A DNA stretch of 64,000 nt from Sipunculus nudus (Eukaryota > Annelida > Sipuncula > Golfingiida > Sipunculidae), in assembly GCA_026874595.1 (NCBI GenBank), contig CM049306.1, forward strand, positions 20,639,019 to 20,703,018, read 5' to 3'. The notes under the pieces were generated by a model. That model did not search any database. It saw only the letters and a program-made list of their open reading frames with translations, and had not been told where the DNA came from. Both the position numbers and the translations under genes were made by a program. This document shows, piece after piece, positions 36,873 through 47,877 of this stretch (the stretch's first letter is position 1; every line of letters begins with the position of its first letter).

Positions 36873-38424
36873 CTTGCCCTGGTACCCCTGACAATGGAGA
36901 AGAAAACATTCAGCCTTGCCCTGGTACCCCTGACAATGGAGAAGATAACATACAGCTTTGCCCTGATACCCTTGACAATGGAGAAGAAAACATTCAACCT
37001 TGCATTAGTACCTCTGACAATAGAGAAGAAAACATTCAGCCTTGCCCTGGTACCCCTAACAATGGAGAAGAAAACATTCAGCCTTGCCCTGGTACCCCTG
37101 ACAATGGAGAAGAAAATATTCAACCTTGCATTAGTACCCCTGACAAGAGAGAAGAAAACATTCAGCCTTGCCCGGTACCCTTGACAATGGAGAAGAAAAC
37201 ATTCAGCCTTGCCCTGGTACCCCTGACAATGGAGAAGAAAACATTCAGCCTTGCCCTGGTACCCCTGACAATGGAGAAGAAAATATTCAACCTTGCATTA
37301 GTACCCCTGACAAGAGAGAAGAAAACATTCAGCCTTGCCCTGTTACCCTTGACAATGGAGAAGAAAATATTCAACCTTGCATTAGTACCCCTGACAAGAG
37401 AGAAGAAAACATTCAGCCTTGCCCTGGTACCCCTGACAATGGAGAAGAAAACATTCAGCTTTGCCCTGGTACCCCTGACAATGGAGAAGAAAACATACAG
37501 CCTTGCCCTGGTACCCTTGACAATGGAGAAGAAAACATTCAACCTTGCATTTGTACCTCTGACAATAGAGAAGAAAACATTCAGCCTTGCCCTGGTACCC
37601 CTGACAATGGAGAAGAAAACATTCAGCCTTGCCTTGGTACCCCTGACAACGGAGAAGAAAATATTCAACCTTGCATTAGTACCCCTGACAAGAGAGAAGA
37701 AAACATTCAGCCTTGCCCTGTGACCCTTGACAATGGAGAAGAAAACATTCAGCCTTGCCCGGTACCCTTGACAATGGAGAAGAAAACATTCAGCCTTGCC
37801 CTGGTACCCCTGACAATGGAGGAGGAAACATTCAGCCTTGCCCTGGTACCCCTGACAATGGAGAAGAAAACATTCAGCCTTGCATTAGTACCTCTGACAA
37901 TAGAGAAGAAAACATTCAGCCTTGCATTAGTACCTCTGACAAGAGAGAAGAAAACATTCAGCCTTGCCCTGGTACCCCTGACAATGCAGAAGAAAACATT
38001 CAACCTTGCATTAGTACCCCTGACAAGAGAGAAGAAAACATTCAGCCTTGCCCTGTTACCCTTGACAATGGAGAAGAAAATATTCAACCTTGCATTAGTA
38101 CAACTGACAAGAGAGAAGAAAACATTCAGCCTTGCCCTGGTACCCCTGACAATGGAGAAGAAAACATTCAGCCTTGCCCTGGTACCCCTGACAATGGAGA
38201 AGATAACATACAGCCTTGCCCTGGTACCCTTGACAATTGAGAAGAAAACATTCAACCTTGCATTAGTACCTCTGACAATAGAGAAGAAAACATTCAGCCT
38301 TGCCCTGGTACCCCTGACAATGGAGAAGAAAACATTCAGCCTTGCCCTGGTACCCCTGACAATGGAGAAGAAAATATTCAACCTTGCATTAGTACCCCTG
38401 ACAAGAGAGAAGAAAACATTCAGC
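36873..38424 (+). repeat. 1552-bp higher-order unit, copy 1
   Basis: Thirty-five 42-bp and two 41-bp units make 1552 bp. Private variants (GGAGGAGGAAAC at about 37819, AATGCAGAAG at 37983, AGTACAACTGAC at 38097, AATTGAGAAG at 38235) recur exactly 1552 bp later. Confidence 0.9.
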
Positions 38425-39985
38425 CTTGCCCTGGTACCCCTGACAATGGAGAAGAAAACATTCAGCCTTGCCCTGGTACCCCTGACAATGGAGAAGATAA
38501 CATACAGCTTTGCCCTGATACCCTTGACAATGGAGAAGAAAACATTCAACCTTGCATTAGTACCTCTGACAATAGAGAAGAAAACATTCAGCCTTGCCCT
38601 GGTACCCCTAACAATGGAGAAGAAAACATTCAGCCTTGCCCTGGTACCCCTGACAATGGAGAAGAAAATATTCAACCTTGCATTAGTACCCCTGACAAGA
38701 GAGAAGAAAACATTCAGCCTTGCCCGGTACCCTTGACAATGGAGAAGAAAACATTCAGCCTTGCCCTGGTACCCCTGACAATGGAGAAGAAAACATTCAG
38801 CCTTGCCCTGGTACCCCTGACAATGGAGAAGAAAATATTCAACCTTGCATTAGTACCCCTGACAAGAGAGAAGAAAACATTCAGCCTTGCCCTGTTACCC
38901 TTGACAATGGAGAAGAAAATATTCAACCTTGCATTAGTACCCCTGACAAGAGAGAAGAAAACATTCAGCCTTGCCCTGGTACCCCTGACAATGGAGAAGA
39001 AAACATTCAGCTTTGCCCTGGTACCCCTGACAATGGAGAAGAAAACATACAGCCTTGCCCTGGTACCCTTGACAATGGAGAAGAAAACATTCAACCTTGC
39101 ATTTGTACCTCTGACAATAGAGAAGAAAACATTCAGCCTTGCCCTGGTACCCCTGACAATGGAGAAGAAAACATTCAGCCTTGCCTTGGTACCCCTGACA
39201 ACGGAGAAGAAAATATTCAACCTTGCATTAGTACCCCTGACAAGAGAGAAGAAAACATTCAGCCTTGCCCTGTGACCCTTGACAATGGAGAAGAAAACAT
39301 TCAGCCTTGCCCGGTACCCTTGACAATGGAGAAGAAAACATTCAGCCTTGCCCTGGTACCCCTGACAATGGAGGAGGAAACATTCAGCCTTGCCCTGGTA
39401 CCCCTGACAATGGAGAAGAAAACATTCAGCCTTGCATTAGTACCTCTGACAATAGAGAAGAAAACATTCAGCCTTGCATTAGTACCTCTGACAAGAGAGA
39501 AGAAAACATTCAGCCTTGCCCTGGTACCCCTGACAATGCAGAAGAAAACATTCAACCTTGCATTAGTACCCCTGACAAGAGAGAAGAAAACATTCAGCCT
39601 TGCCCTGTTACCCTTGACAATGGAGAAGAAAATATTCAACCTTGCATTAGTACAACTGACAAGAGAGAAGAAAACATTCAGCCTTGCCCTGGTACCCCTG
39701 ACAATGGAGAAGAAAACATTCAGCCTTGCCCTGGTACCCCTGACAATGGAGAAGATAACATACAGCCTTGCCCTGGTACCCTTGACAATTGAGAAGAAAA
39801 CATTCAACCTTGCATTAGTACCTCTGACAATAGAGAAGAAAACATTCAGCCTTGCCCTGGTACCCCTGACAATGGAGAAGAAAACATTCAGCCTTGCCCT
39901 GGTACCCCTGACAATGGAGAAGAAAATATTCAACCTTGCATTAGTACCCCTGACAAGAGAGAAGAAAACATTCAGCCTTGCCCTG
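38425..39985 (+). repeat. 1552-bp higher-order unit, copy 2
   Basis: Matches copy 1 at every diagnostic position I compared, up to divergence at 39986. The duplication is either very recent or an assembly artefact. Confidence 0.9.
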
Positions 39986-40999
39986 TTACCCTTGACAATG
40001 GAGAAGAAAACATTCAGCCTTGCCCGGTACCCTTGACAATGGAGAAGAAAACATTCAGCCTTGCCCTGGTACCCCTGACAATGGAGAAGAAAGCATTCAG
40101 CCTTGCCCTGGTACCCCTGACAATGGAGGAGAAAATATTCAACCTTGCATTAGTACCCCTGACAAGAGAGAAGAAAACATTCAGCCTTGCCCTGTTACCC
40201 TTGACAATGGAGAAAAAAAAACATTCAGCCTTGCATTAGTAGCTCTGACAAGAGAGAAGAAAACATTCAGCCTTGCCCTGGTACCCCTGACAATGGAGAA
40301 GAAAACATTCAACCTTGCATTAGTACCCCTGACAAGAGAGAAGAAAACATTCAGCCTTGCCCTGTTACCCTTGACAATGGAGAAGAAAATATTCAGCCTT
40401 GCATTAGTACCCCTGACAAGAGAAAAGAAAACATTCAGCCTTGCCCTGTTACCCTTGACAATGGAGAAGAAAACATTCAGCCTTGCATTAGTACCTCTGA
40501 CAAGAGAGAAGAAAACATTCAGCCTTGCCCTGGTACCCCTGACAATGGAGAAGAAAACATTCAACCTTGCATTAGTACCCCTGACAAGAGAGAAGAAACC
40601 ATTCAGTCTTGCCCTGTTACCCTTGACAATAGAGAAGAAAATATTCAACCTTGCATTAGTACCCCTGACATGAGAGAAGAAAACATTCAGCCTTGCCCTG
40701 GTACCCCTGACAATGGAGAAGAAAACATTTAGCCTTGCCCTGGTACCCCTGACAATGGAGAAGAAAATATTCAACCCTGCGTTAGTACCCCTGACAAGAG
40801 AGAAGAAAACATTCAGCCTTGCCCTGTTACCCTTGACAATGGAGAAGAAAACATTCAGCCTTGCCCGGTACCCTTGACAATGGAGAAGAAAACATTAAGC
40901 CTTGCCCTGGTACCCTTGACAATGGAGAAGAAAACATTCAGCCTTGCCCTGGTACCCTTGACAATGGAGAAGAAAACATTCAGCCATGCCCTGGTACCC

Positions 41000-41290
41000 C
41001 TGACAATAGAGAGGAAAACAAACAGCTATATGCCGTGGTACCCCTGACCATGGAGAGGAAAACATACAACCATGCCGTGGTACCCCTGACAATGGAGAGG
41101 TAAACATACAGCCATGCCCTGGTACCCTTGACAATGGAGAAGAAAACATGCAGCCATGCCCTGGTACCCCTGACAATAGAGAGGAAAACAAACAGCTATA
41201 TGCCGTGGTACCCCTGACCATGGAGAGGAAAACATACAACCATGCCGTGGTACCCCTGACAATGGAGAGGTAAACATACAGCCATGCTCT
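41000..41290 (+). repeat. Diverged tail of the 42-bp array with a ~170-bp duplication
   Basis: A block beginning GACAATAGAGAGGAAAACAA at about 41002 recurs about 170 bp later (about 41172), including the GCTATATGCCGTGGTACC segment and the GGAGAGGTAAAC variant. Confidence 0.8.
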
Positions 41291-41490
41291 GGTACCCCTG
41301 ACAATGGAGAAGAAAACAAAATACAGCGAGGCCGTTGTACCCCTGCCAATAGAGAGGAAAACATACAGCCTTGCCCTGGTACCCCTGAAAATGAAGAAGA
41401 AATCATACAGCCATGGCCACGTACCCCTGACAATGGAGAAGAAAACACAGCCTTGCCCTGGTACCACTGACAATGGAGAGGGGTGACAAT

Positions 41491-42741
41491 GGATGAGAAA
41501 AGCCTACAGTCTTGCATGGCTTCCTTTACCAAAGCGGAAAAAAGTTGTGACGCGCAATGGTGAACCATAACAAAGGGAAACATGTATCAATGTAGGGGCA
41601 CATCATGGCAAGAGGAAAATGTAACCATGTAAAGGAACACAATAACAAGAGGAAAATGTGATAACATTTAGGGGTAACCATTTGCCAGAGCAAAAACAAA
41701 CAATCATGTCTTGGTATACACAGAACCACAGATAAATTCTTTTGCAAACATGCAGGCTTTTTTTCACATTTCATGAAAGCAGTCCTGATATTCTTTTATT
41801 ACAATAAACAAATTATAGTCATTGCTGAAAAAAATACAACGCGCTCTGCATCCTGGCACGGATTAATTTAGTTCGTATAAGTCTGTGGTCATAAATCCGT
41901 TGAGAAAAAAAGTATCTATGCATGGGAAAGATTCTCTCACGCAGGGATCCGTCCTTGCTTCGCATTCATCATCAGAAGATGCTGAGAACGAAAGTGCCAC
42001 TGGGGATCATTCCTTTCATATCTTTGCCCTTGGCTTTGTGGGTGTCGTCTGCTTTGCCGTCCTCAGAGAATGGATGGCCTTTATTCTCTGTGCGTCAGTA
42101 TTCGGCGTGAGTGACCCTATTGCTCTGCCTGGAATTTTCCATGCGGCCATTGGCCCTGGTTGCTGAATTTTATTTCCATCCATGCATCAAAGGGATACAA
42201 TGCTACTGCTGTGCAAATAACTAAAGAAACACGCCCCTTATTTAACCTGGAGGGGTCCTTTAACAATTAAACAAAGTATAACCCAATTGAAGTTTACACT
42301 TCAGATTTCACAATTTCACTTCAGATCGATAAAAGAAAAGTCAACCTACTTCCCTCGAAATGTATAAAATTCATAGTTTAAGAGTGGCAATAAAGGACTG
42401 CAGAGTCGCCATATAAAATATTGTACAAAATCTTCAAAAAGAGGTGAGAGGAGAGTAACAAATACAATAGGTCTATACTCCGATAAAGAGTCAGCAGAAA
42501 AGATTTCTCATTTTGCATAGGTATAATGAATCTCGAAAAGCCTACAGTTAAATGTAAAGAAGTATATACAATGAGTCTTGTTAAGATAAATATATATGTG
42601 TGTGTGTGTTTGGTATTAGTTTGGGAATAAGAAAAGAAGGATTACAGAAAAATAAGAAAAAGATAATATATAAGAAAAGAAGGTTTTACGAGAAATGACA
42701 AATCTTCAGACACCACTGATGTTAGAGGCTAGTTCATCATT
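41491..42741. other. Decaying array edge, then non-coding
   Basis: From 41491 to about 41720 degenerate AAGAGGAAAATG and ACCATG blocks recur at about 40-bp spacing and look like very old units of the array. At 41885-42166 a 93-codon plus-strand frame has a hydrophobic stretch (FALGFVGVVCFAVL), but other frames are equally open and no domain is recognised. 42170-42741 is AT-rich with nothing seen. Confidence 0.4.
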
Positions 42742-43168
42742 TTAATTTATGGTTGTTTGTGCATACTTTGGTTTGTTATGTCTAGAGTGACCCTTCATGG
42801 CCTTGCGAACCCGGCAGTAATCGCCCTCTAGGAGTCGCTCGTGCATGATCTCTCTGTATTAATCAAAATTGTTTTTCGCATCTTCGTGGTAATGAAGCGT
42901 GCCATATATTTCGGGCTGGGTGCTCTTGAAGGACACATGCCTCTTGCTTATGCGTGGAGAGAACGTGATGTCACATGACACGAGGTCATCTAGCTGTCTG
43001 ACCTCTCACACCTCAAAATTGAAAACACTCCTCGCGCATTCCACCGCCTGGCTTCCCATCCGAAAAATAATCCGATCCGCCCCAAAATAAATTAATATCA
43101 ATTGCCCTTTGATATATATGACCAATCCTTCCTTACAGACTTTGTGAATTTCAGGACATGTTTACTCC
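42742..43168 (-). pseudogene. Interrupted coding remnant, protein not identified
   Basis: One minus-strand frame runs about 140 codons with only two internal stops, a TGA where a CGA (Arg) would fit and a TAA, before a final TAA at 42742. The translation is strongly protein-like: ECARSVFNFEV, VRQLDDLVSCDITFSPRIS, QPEIYGTLHYHEDAKNNF and YREIMHERLLEGDYCRVRK. The GC-rich part covers about 42790-43090 and contrasts with AT-rich flanks. I do not recognise the family. It could be a retro-copied gene fragment, a dead mobile-element gene, or a real exon with sequence errors. One stop lies beside GAG|GTGTGAG, a good splice-donor context. Confidence 0.5.
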
Positions 43169-43675
43169 AGTGTTTTATGCATAAACCCAAACCAGTTATA
43201 AATTTATATCATAATATACGCGTGATTGCAAAATTAACCTCTGTAGATTGTCACCAAACATGTACAACATTTCATTGAAATACACCGAGAACATCTGTAA
43301 ACATTATGTGCATGGATAAAAGAAACAGAACAACAGACAAAAAGTTGTGATGTTCTGAACATTATGTGAAATTAGTGATCTATGTTATATATACAGCAGC
43401 TAAAGTATGGCTTCCATATATAGTTTGTATTCTCATTGATCAACTCCAAACCACCCTCATTGTATTTTTATTGTATAATAAAGACCTGTCATTTGGTATT
43501 TTTTTATCACAGAGTTTTATATGCTCGGGGCTATAGAGCAAACCTTTGGTTCTATCAAGATTCCCCTATATATATATATATATATACTTTAGAAACTATA
43601 TGTCACGGGTTTCCCATCCACTGCAGGGACTTCCGTACAACCCCAATAGCTTAGTCATACGCCTGGACCAATAAA

Positions 43676-43715
<40 letters not shown>

Positions 43716-43725
43716 TTATATATAT

Positions 43726-43866
43726 TGTTACGGAAACGTTTTGCTCACAGGAAAATTTTGGGCCGATTCCTGATTCGGACCCATGCATGTCCAGCGTTAA
43801 ATCCGCTTCGCTGGGAAAGCAATTAGCTTCACTTAAGCGAGACAGTTCGGTCCGCTTTTATGTGCA
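43726..43866 (-). mobile_element. Diverged solo LTR of the miniature LTR family
   Basis: It starts TGTTACGGAAACG and shares CCGCTTCGCTGGGAAAGC and GAGACAGTTCGGTCCGCTTT with the two LTRs of the neighbouring element. The other end is eroded (TGTGCA). AT dinucleotides flank both sides. Confidence 0.65.
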
Positions 43867-43876
43867 ATATATATAT

Positions 43877-43979
43877 TGTTACGAAGACAAATTACTCCAT
43901 GTTGATGGCACATAAGTCCGGCGTACCAACCGCTTCGCGAACGAGACAGTTCGGTCCGCTTTTATGTCACCCCGTAACA
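43877..43979 (-). repeat. 3' LTR of the TRIM, shorter
   Basis: Same ends as the 5' LTR, but about 50 bp around the B-box half are missing. The two LTRs therefore differ by an internal deletion that arose after insertion or came from recombination between family members. Confidence 0.7.
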
Positions 43980-44098
43980 CACCCCCTCTTAAGAGCGTTC
44001 TGCTATCAGAACAAGACTAATTATCCCAGGAGTCACACTTTGGTGAACATATTCCCTGGGCCACATAGTTTACCGTCATGTTGGACGAGCCCCAATTT

Positions 44099-44254
44099 TG
44101 TTACGAAGACAAATTGCTCAGGGGAAAACATTGGCCTGATCCCGGATTCGAACCCATGTTGGTGGCACACAAGTCCGGCGTACCAACCGCTTCGCTAGGA
44201 AAGCAAGCTTCACTAGCGAGACAGTTCGGTCCGCTTTTATGTCACCATGTAACA
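44099..44254 (-). repeat. 5' LTR of the TRIM, with tRNA-like A and B boxes
   Basis: The minus strand holds an ATAAAAG TATA-like box near the outer end, TAGCGAAGCGGTTGGTACGC (A-box/D-arm-like) and GGGTTCGAATCC (a consensus pol III B box, 44153-44142). The T-stem does not pair well, so this is not a working tRNA. A SINE fragment or tRNA-derived sequence captured inside the LTR is a possible origin. Confidence 0.65.
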
Positions 44255-44692
44255 ATATATATTATATACTGAGTATGGCGACCATTGTATGAACTTTAAT
44301 TCCACGTTTGATACCTTTTACCGTCAAATAAAGAGAGCTGATGCATTCTGAATTTCTCATTTAACATCACATACATAAAGATAATAAGAATCTATCTGTA
44401 TAGTGTTTCACGTGCATGAATTTTTATTAATTTATACACATGTGTGCATGGGATGATACGGCAGGTGTACATTTGCTTAATGAATAAATATGCGGGGCAT
44501 CCATGGCAGCGTGATTAGACACGCATTCGCACTTGAATCAAACCATAAAATACAGATCCTTGTATACAGATTGGTCTCATGCAGATCTTTATATAAATCC
44601 ATTCGATAACATCTTGATTTATCTAACATTTATGATGTATCTTTGTTTAATATGTATGAAGTGTTTAACAAATTAATTTTTTAAGGAATGTG

Positions 44693-44771
<79 letters not shown>
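44693..44771. repeat. Compound (TA)n-(TG)n microsatellite
   Basis: About 28 TA units with one interruption, then about 11 TG units. Confidence 0.95.
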
Positions 44772-45405
44772 CCATAGAAAGGGATGACTGGGAAACATAG
44801 CCTCTAGAATTCATTTCAAAGCGGAAGACAAATTGCACATCCTGGTTAATACGCATGCCTGGGCTTCAATTAGGATGTCACATTTATTCAAGGTCTTCAG
44901 AAGAATCCGTCAGTGCCTCGTTTCGTTGGAGCAGATGAATGATAAGCTATAACACGAGATGTGCTTTTTGTTGAAAAATGAAAAAAAATGGCTTTGTGAT
45001 ATTAATATACCAATTTCCATTGCAGACTATAGCTTACAAAGTATTCACATGTAATAACATATGTCACACTGGAGATTACAGTGATTGTGATTTATACTCG
45101 ACTCAAGCTAGTGGAGATCCCCAGTCGTGTTCTCTCCTGTAGTAGAGATCCCAATTTTGATCCCCCCCCCCCCACCCCCCGTGGAATTTCAAATCCTACT
45201 GTATTGTAATGTCCACTGCGGATGTGACATGTACATATTTTTACACACGCATTGTAAAGGACACGTTAGGATCTAATAATTCTCACATATATTTATATAT
45301 AAAGACTATTACGCACGCACACATGCATCAAAAATTCAAGCGCGTACACCAACACATTGATATGTGCTGAATTTCGTTCAATTTTATGATCAGAGATGAT
45401 GGGCT

Positions 45406-45410
<5 letters not shown>

Positions 45411-45448
<38 letters not shown>
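45411..45448. repeat. (TC)n microsatellite
   Basis: About 19 TC units. Confidence 0.95.
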
Positions 45449-45452
<4 letters not shown>

Positions 45453-45878
45453 AAACTTAATGAATTATTTGTGTACAGGTCAACTTAAATTCAATTTCCT
45501 TGATGTTTGAACATGTTCGGTCAGTAACCTGTCGGTCCTACATAAAAGACGATCAGCCCCCATGTCATGACTGGTACCAGACGGTTAATTATGCCGGTGG
45601 ACATTGATAAACGAGCAGGGTGGGTCATATAACGGCCTTGTGTGCAGGCCAGACCAGGGGCGCTCCGGTAGGTACAGGTATATTGAATGGCCAGCGTGTG
45701 TATATGTAATAAGCCCCACCCACCATTTGGCGTGCAGGTATACGTGTTCCTGTAAATGGCCGTGTCACCAGCCGATTATTCTAATGACCTGCTGGTACAT
45801 ATGACGTCATAAACTCGTTTTTAACCATACATGCTATTTCATAATACATAGAAATGCATATAAATCACAAATCTATAT

Positions 45879-45909
<31 letters not shown>

Positions 45910-46231
45910 GATAATATATAATTAAAATCTATGTGTGCGCGGACGTTTTCCGAAATCCTTTCCAAAAAAACAATTAGCATTTTTACTGATATGTACAGAT
46001 GAACGGCTTGAGATGGAAGAAGTGATTTGAAATCAGAATTCATCCCAGGAAGGATTACTGGCACGGGCAATAATGAAATTCAATTAAGGGCTTCATACAA
46101 GTTCATAAACAGATACACTCACAAGTCTCATGCATAGTATGAGAGAATGAACTCAGTCTATACAAATAAACCAATCAGAACTGCACATAGCTGAGTATAG
46201 CGCCTGACTCTCTGTTTGTCTGTTTGTCTGT

Positions 46232-46234
<3 letters not shown>

Positions 46235-46289
<55 letters not shown>
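46235..46289. repeat. (TC)n microsatellite
   Basis: About 27 TC units, preceded by TGTTTGTCTG repeats. Confidence 0.95.
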
Positions 46290-46291
<2 letters not shown>

Positions 46292-46328
46292 ATATATGTA
46301 TACTTTATAGTATTATAACACATATAGT

Positions 46329-46480
46329 GTATGTGCTTGTATTATAAAGTGGATGGAAATTGCGATTTTTAAATAATAGAGTTCTTGTTATACATGTGTG
46401 TATATCCATTCGCGGAAAATAAAAATATTAAGCAGATACAGAAATTAATAAATATTGGAATTTATGTTTATACAGTTTTA
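46329..46480 (+). repeat. Dispersed repeat, copy B
   Basis: Collinear with 23613-23830 (TGTGCTTGT, TATCCATTCGCGGAAA, AATATTAAGCAGATACAGA, TTTATACAGTT) but shorter in the middle. Confidence 0.75.
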
Positions 46481-46499
46481 ACCTGGCGGCAAGTTAATA

Positions 46500-47130
46500 G
46501 TCAGCATATGTACAAAAGCCGAATCTTCTTTGCCTGATCATCAATATTTCCGTTTTAGTCCATTTAAAAATTCCTACAATGAACCATATATAAAAACATA
46601 CAGCAGAAGTCCATACCATAAAAGATGACGCACGTATACACACTGAATGTACTGCATGTAGTTTACTTAAAGAAGTTTGGTAACTGCCCTCAGCAGGAAG
46701 AGGGAAGATCAAGTCACTTGTCATCATTTATTTCTAACATTGAGAATTAGTCTTCACAAATAAAAAAAACACTACCTTGTAAGAATATTTACTTTGAGGA
46801 CACACCAGTCTTAACATGTTTATAAATATATGTACATGTACCATGCAGCCCACAACATGTACCAGGTATAGTTGGTAACTCATTCGGGAAGAAGGAAGTT
46901 CAAATAGTTGTCCATCATTTTTAAGACCCCACACTGAATACAGAACAAGTCTATACACAAATCACAACTGTAGGGATCATGTGACCTATAATTCTGAGAA
47001 TGGTACCAATCTACATATATGTTAGATATATTATTTATGTGGATGTACTGAGTATAGCTTATTTGATAAATGTCTTTAGAGTAGGAAGAAGGAAGTACAA
47101 ATGGTTCTCAAAAACGTTTTCCACTCGTTT
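46500..47130 (+). repeat. Three degenerate tandem units of about 195 bp
   Basis: GGAAGAGGGAAG at 46696, GGAAGAAGGAAGT at 46887 and GGAAGAAGGAAGT at 47084 are spaced 191 and 197 bp. Each follows an AGTT-type segment (TTTGGTAACT, TTGGTAACT, degraded in the third) and the first two precede CATCATTT. No coding capacity. Confidence 0.65.
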
Positions 47131-47323
47131 TGCTTTATTTATAGTCACTCCATGTCTTCTCCGTTACAGTCCCTCGGTTGTTGTTATATTAATATACTTC
47201 CTTATTTCAACGTGCAGGTGACAATAACACTCGAAGCGGGGAAACCCCGGGGAAACTAATTCACATCACGACATTTATATACGAGTTGGTTATGTATAAC
47301 AGCGATATATAAAACAAGTTACC

Positions 47324-47328
<5 letters not shown>

Positions 47329-47388
<60 letters not shown>
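47329..47388. repeat. (TA)n microsatellite
   Basis: TA repeats with one CA interruption. Confidence 0.95.
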
Positions 47389-47391
<3 letters not shown>

Positions 47392-47831
47392 CACACGTAA
47401 CCTATATATTACTCGACTAAACCTTCATGTTTATAGGTCTTAATTGTGAAACGTAAACGTAGTTATTAAATTGGTTATCTATTATGACTGTCAATTAAAT
47501 TTGTTTCTCGACAGTAAACATTAAATAATTAAGTGTCATATAATAACCGGTAACTCATTAATTATATGTGACTATAGTATTATATCTTCTTGCTTATTCA
47601 AGTATAAAATGTCGGAAAACTATATATATATAGGCCTTTTTATCAGCATTGCTAAAATCATATCTTGTATATCTTTTTTTTTATTTTAAATGTTCCCTAT
47701 ATATAGATAACTGTATAAAATTCTGTATAATTATGTTATAAATAGAAGGATAAACTATAAATTGATAACATGAACATACCTTATATATATAGCTCTTATA
47801 TCTTGTTTATATATAGATACCTCTTATAATA

Positions 47832-47833
<2 letters not shown>

Positions 47834-47876
<43 letters not shown>
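47834..47876. repeat. (TA)n microsatellite
   Basis: About 21 TA units. Confidence 0.95.

Positions 47877-47877
<1 letters not shown>

Larger units (their letters stand above)
35170..41490 (+). repeat. ~150-copy array of a 42-bp unit with higher-order structure
   Basis: The unit starts GACAATGGAGAAGAAAACAT, continues TCAGCCTTGCCCTGGTACCC and ends CT. Because 42 is divisible by three, two plus frames and two minus frames are almost free of stops. The plus frames give 14-residue repeats of the type DNGEENIQPCPGTP and TMEKKTFSLALVPL. The longest open frame (35162-37723, 853 codons) crosses from one to the other at a 41-bp variant unit. Variants alternate CCTGGTACC, ATTAGTACC and CCTGTTACC with AATGGA, AATAGA and AAGAGA. 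Seven 41-bp units (TTGCCCGGTACC) lie near 35699, 37170, 37757, 38721, 39308, 40021 and 40861. Homogenised single-base deletions argue against a conserved protein. The left edge is abrupt; the right edge decays from about 40880. Confidence 0.97.
43877..44254 (-). mobile_element. Terminal-repeat retrotransposon in miniature (TRIM), 378 bp
   Basis: Two direct repeats, 43877-43979 and 44099-44254, both begin TGTTACGAAGACAAATT and end GTAACA on the plus strand (TG...CA ends). In minus orientation the 5' LTR is followed after four bases by TGGGGCTCGTCC (44094-44083), which resembles the tRNA-Pro primer-binding site known from murine leukaemia viruses. A polypurine tract AAGAGGGGG (43990-43982) lies two bases before the 3' LTR. 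The internal region is only 119 bp and has no coding capacity, so the element must borrow its proteins. Flanking ATAT on both sides fits a 4-bp duplication but is uninformative in TA-rich DNA. Confidence 0.75.
44255..46234. other. Non-coding with microsatellites; GC-richer island at 45.56-45.81 kb
   Basis: (TA)n then (TG)n at 44693-44771, poly-C with one interruption at 45163-45180, and (TC)n at 45411-45448. The stretch 45560-45810 is GC-richer, ends in TGACGTCA (CRE-like) near 45803 and has no convincing open frame. No gene is seen. Confidence 0.45.

Noticed and set aside
35162-37723. 853-codon open frame as a repetitive secreted or structural protein gene
   Set aside because: It switches from one repeat frame to another at a 41-bp unit, has no signal peptide, starts at a CA-rich edge, and three other frames are similarly open. 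Unit length divisible by three explains it.
41885-42166. 93-codon frame with a hydrophobic segment
   Set aside because: Overlapping frames on both strands are similarly open and no domain, splice site or homologous motif was recognised.
44099-44254. Functional tRNA gene
   Set aside because: A and B boxes are present but the T-stem does not pair and no acceptor stem is found; it sits inside an LTR-like repeat.
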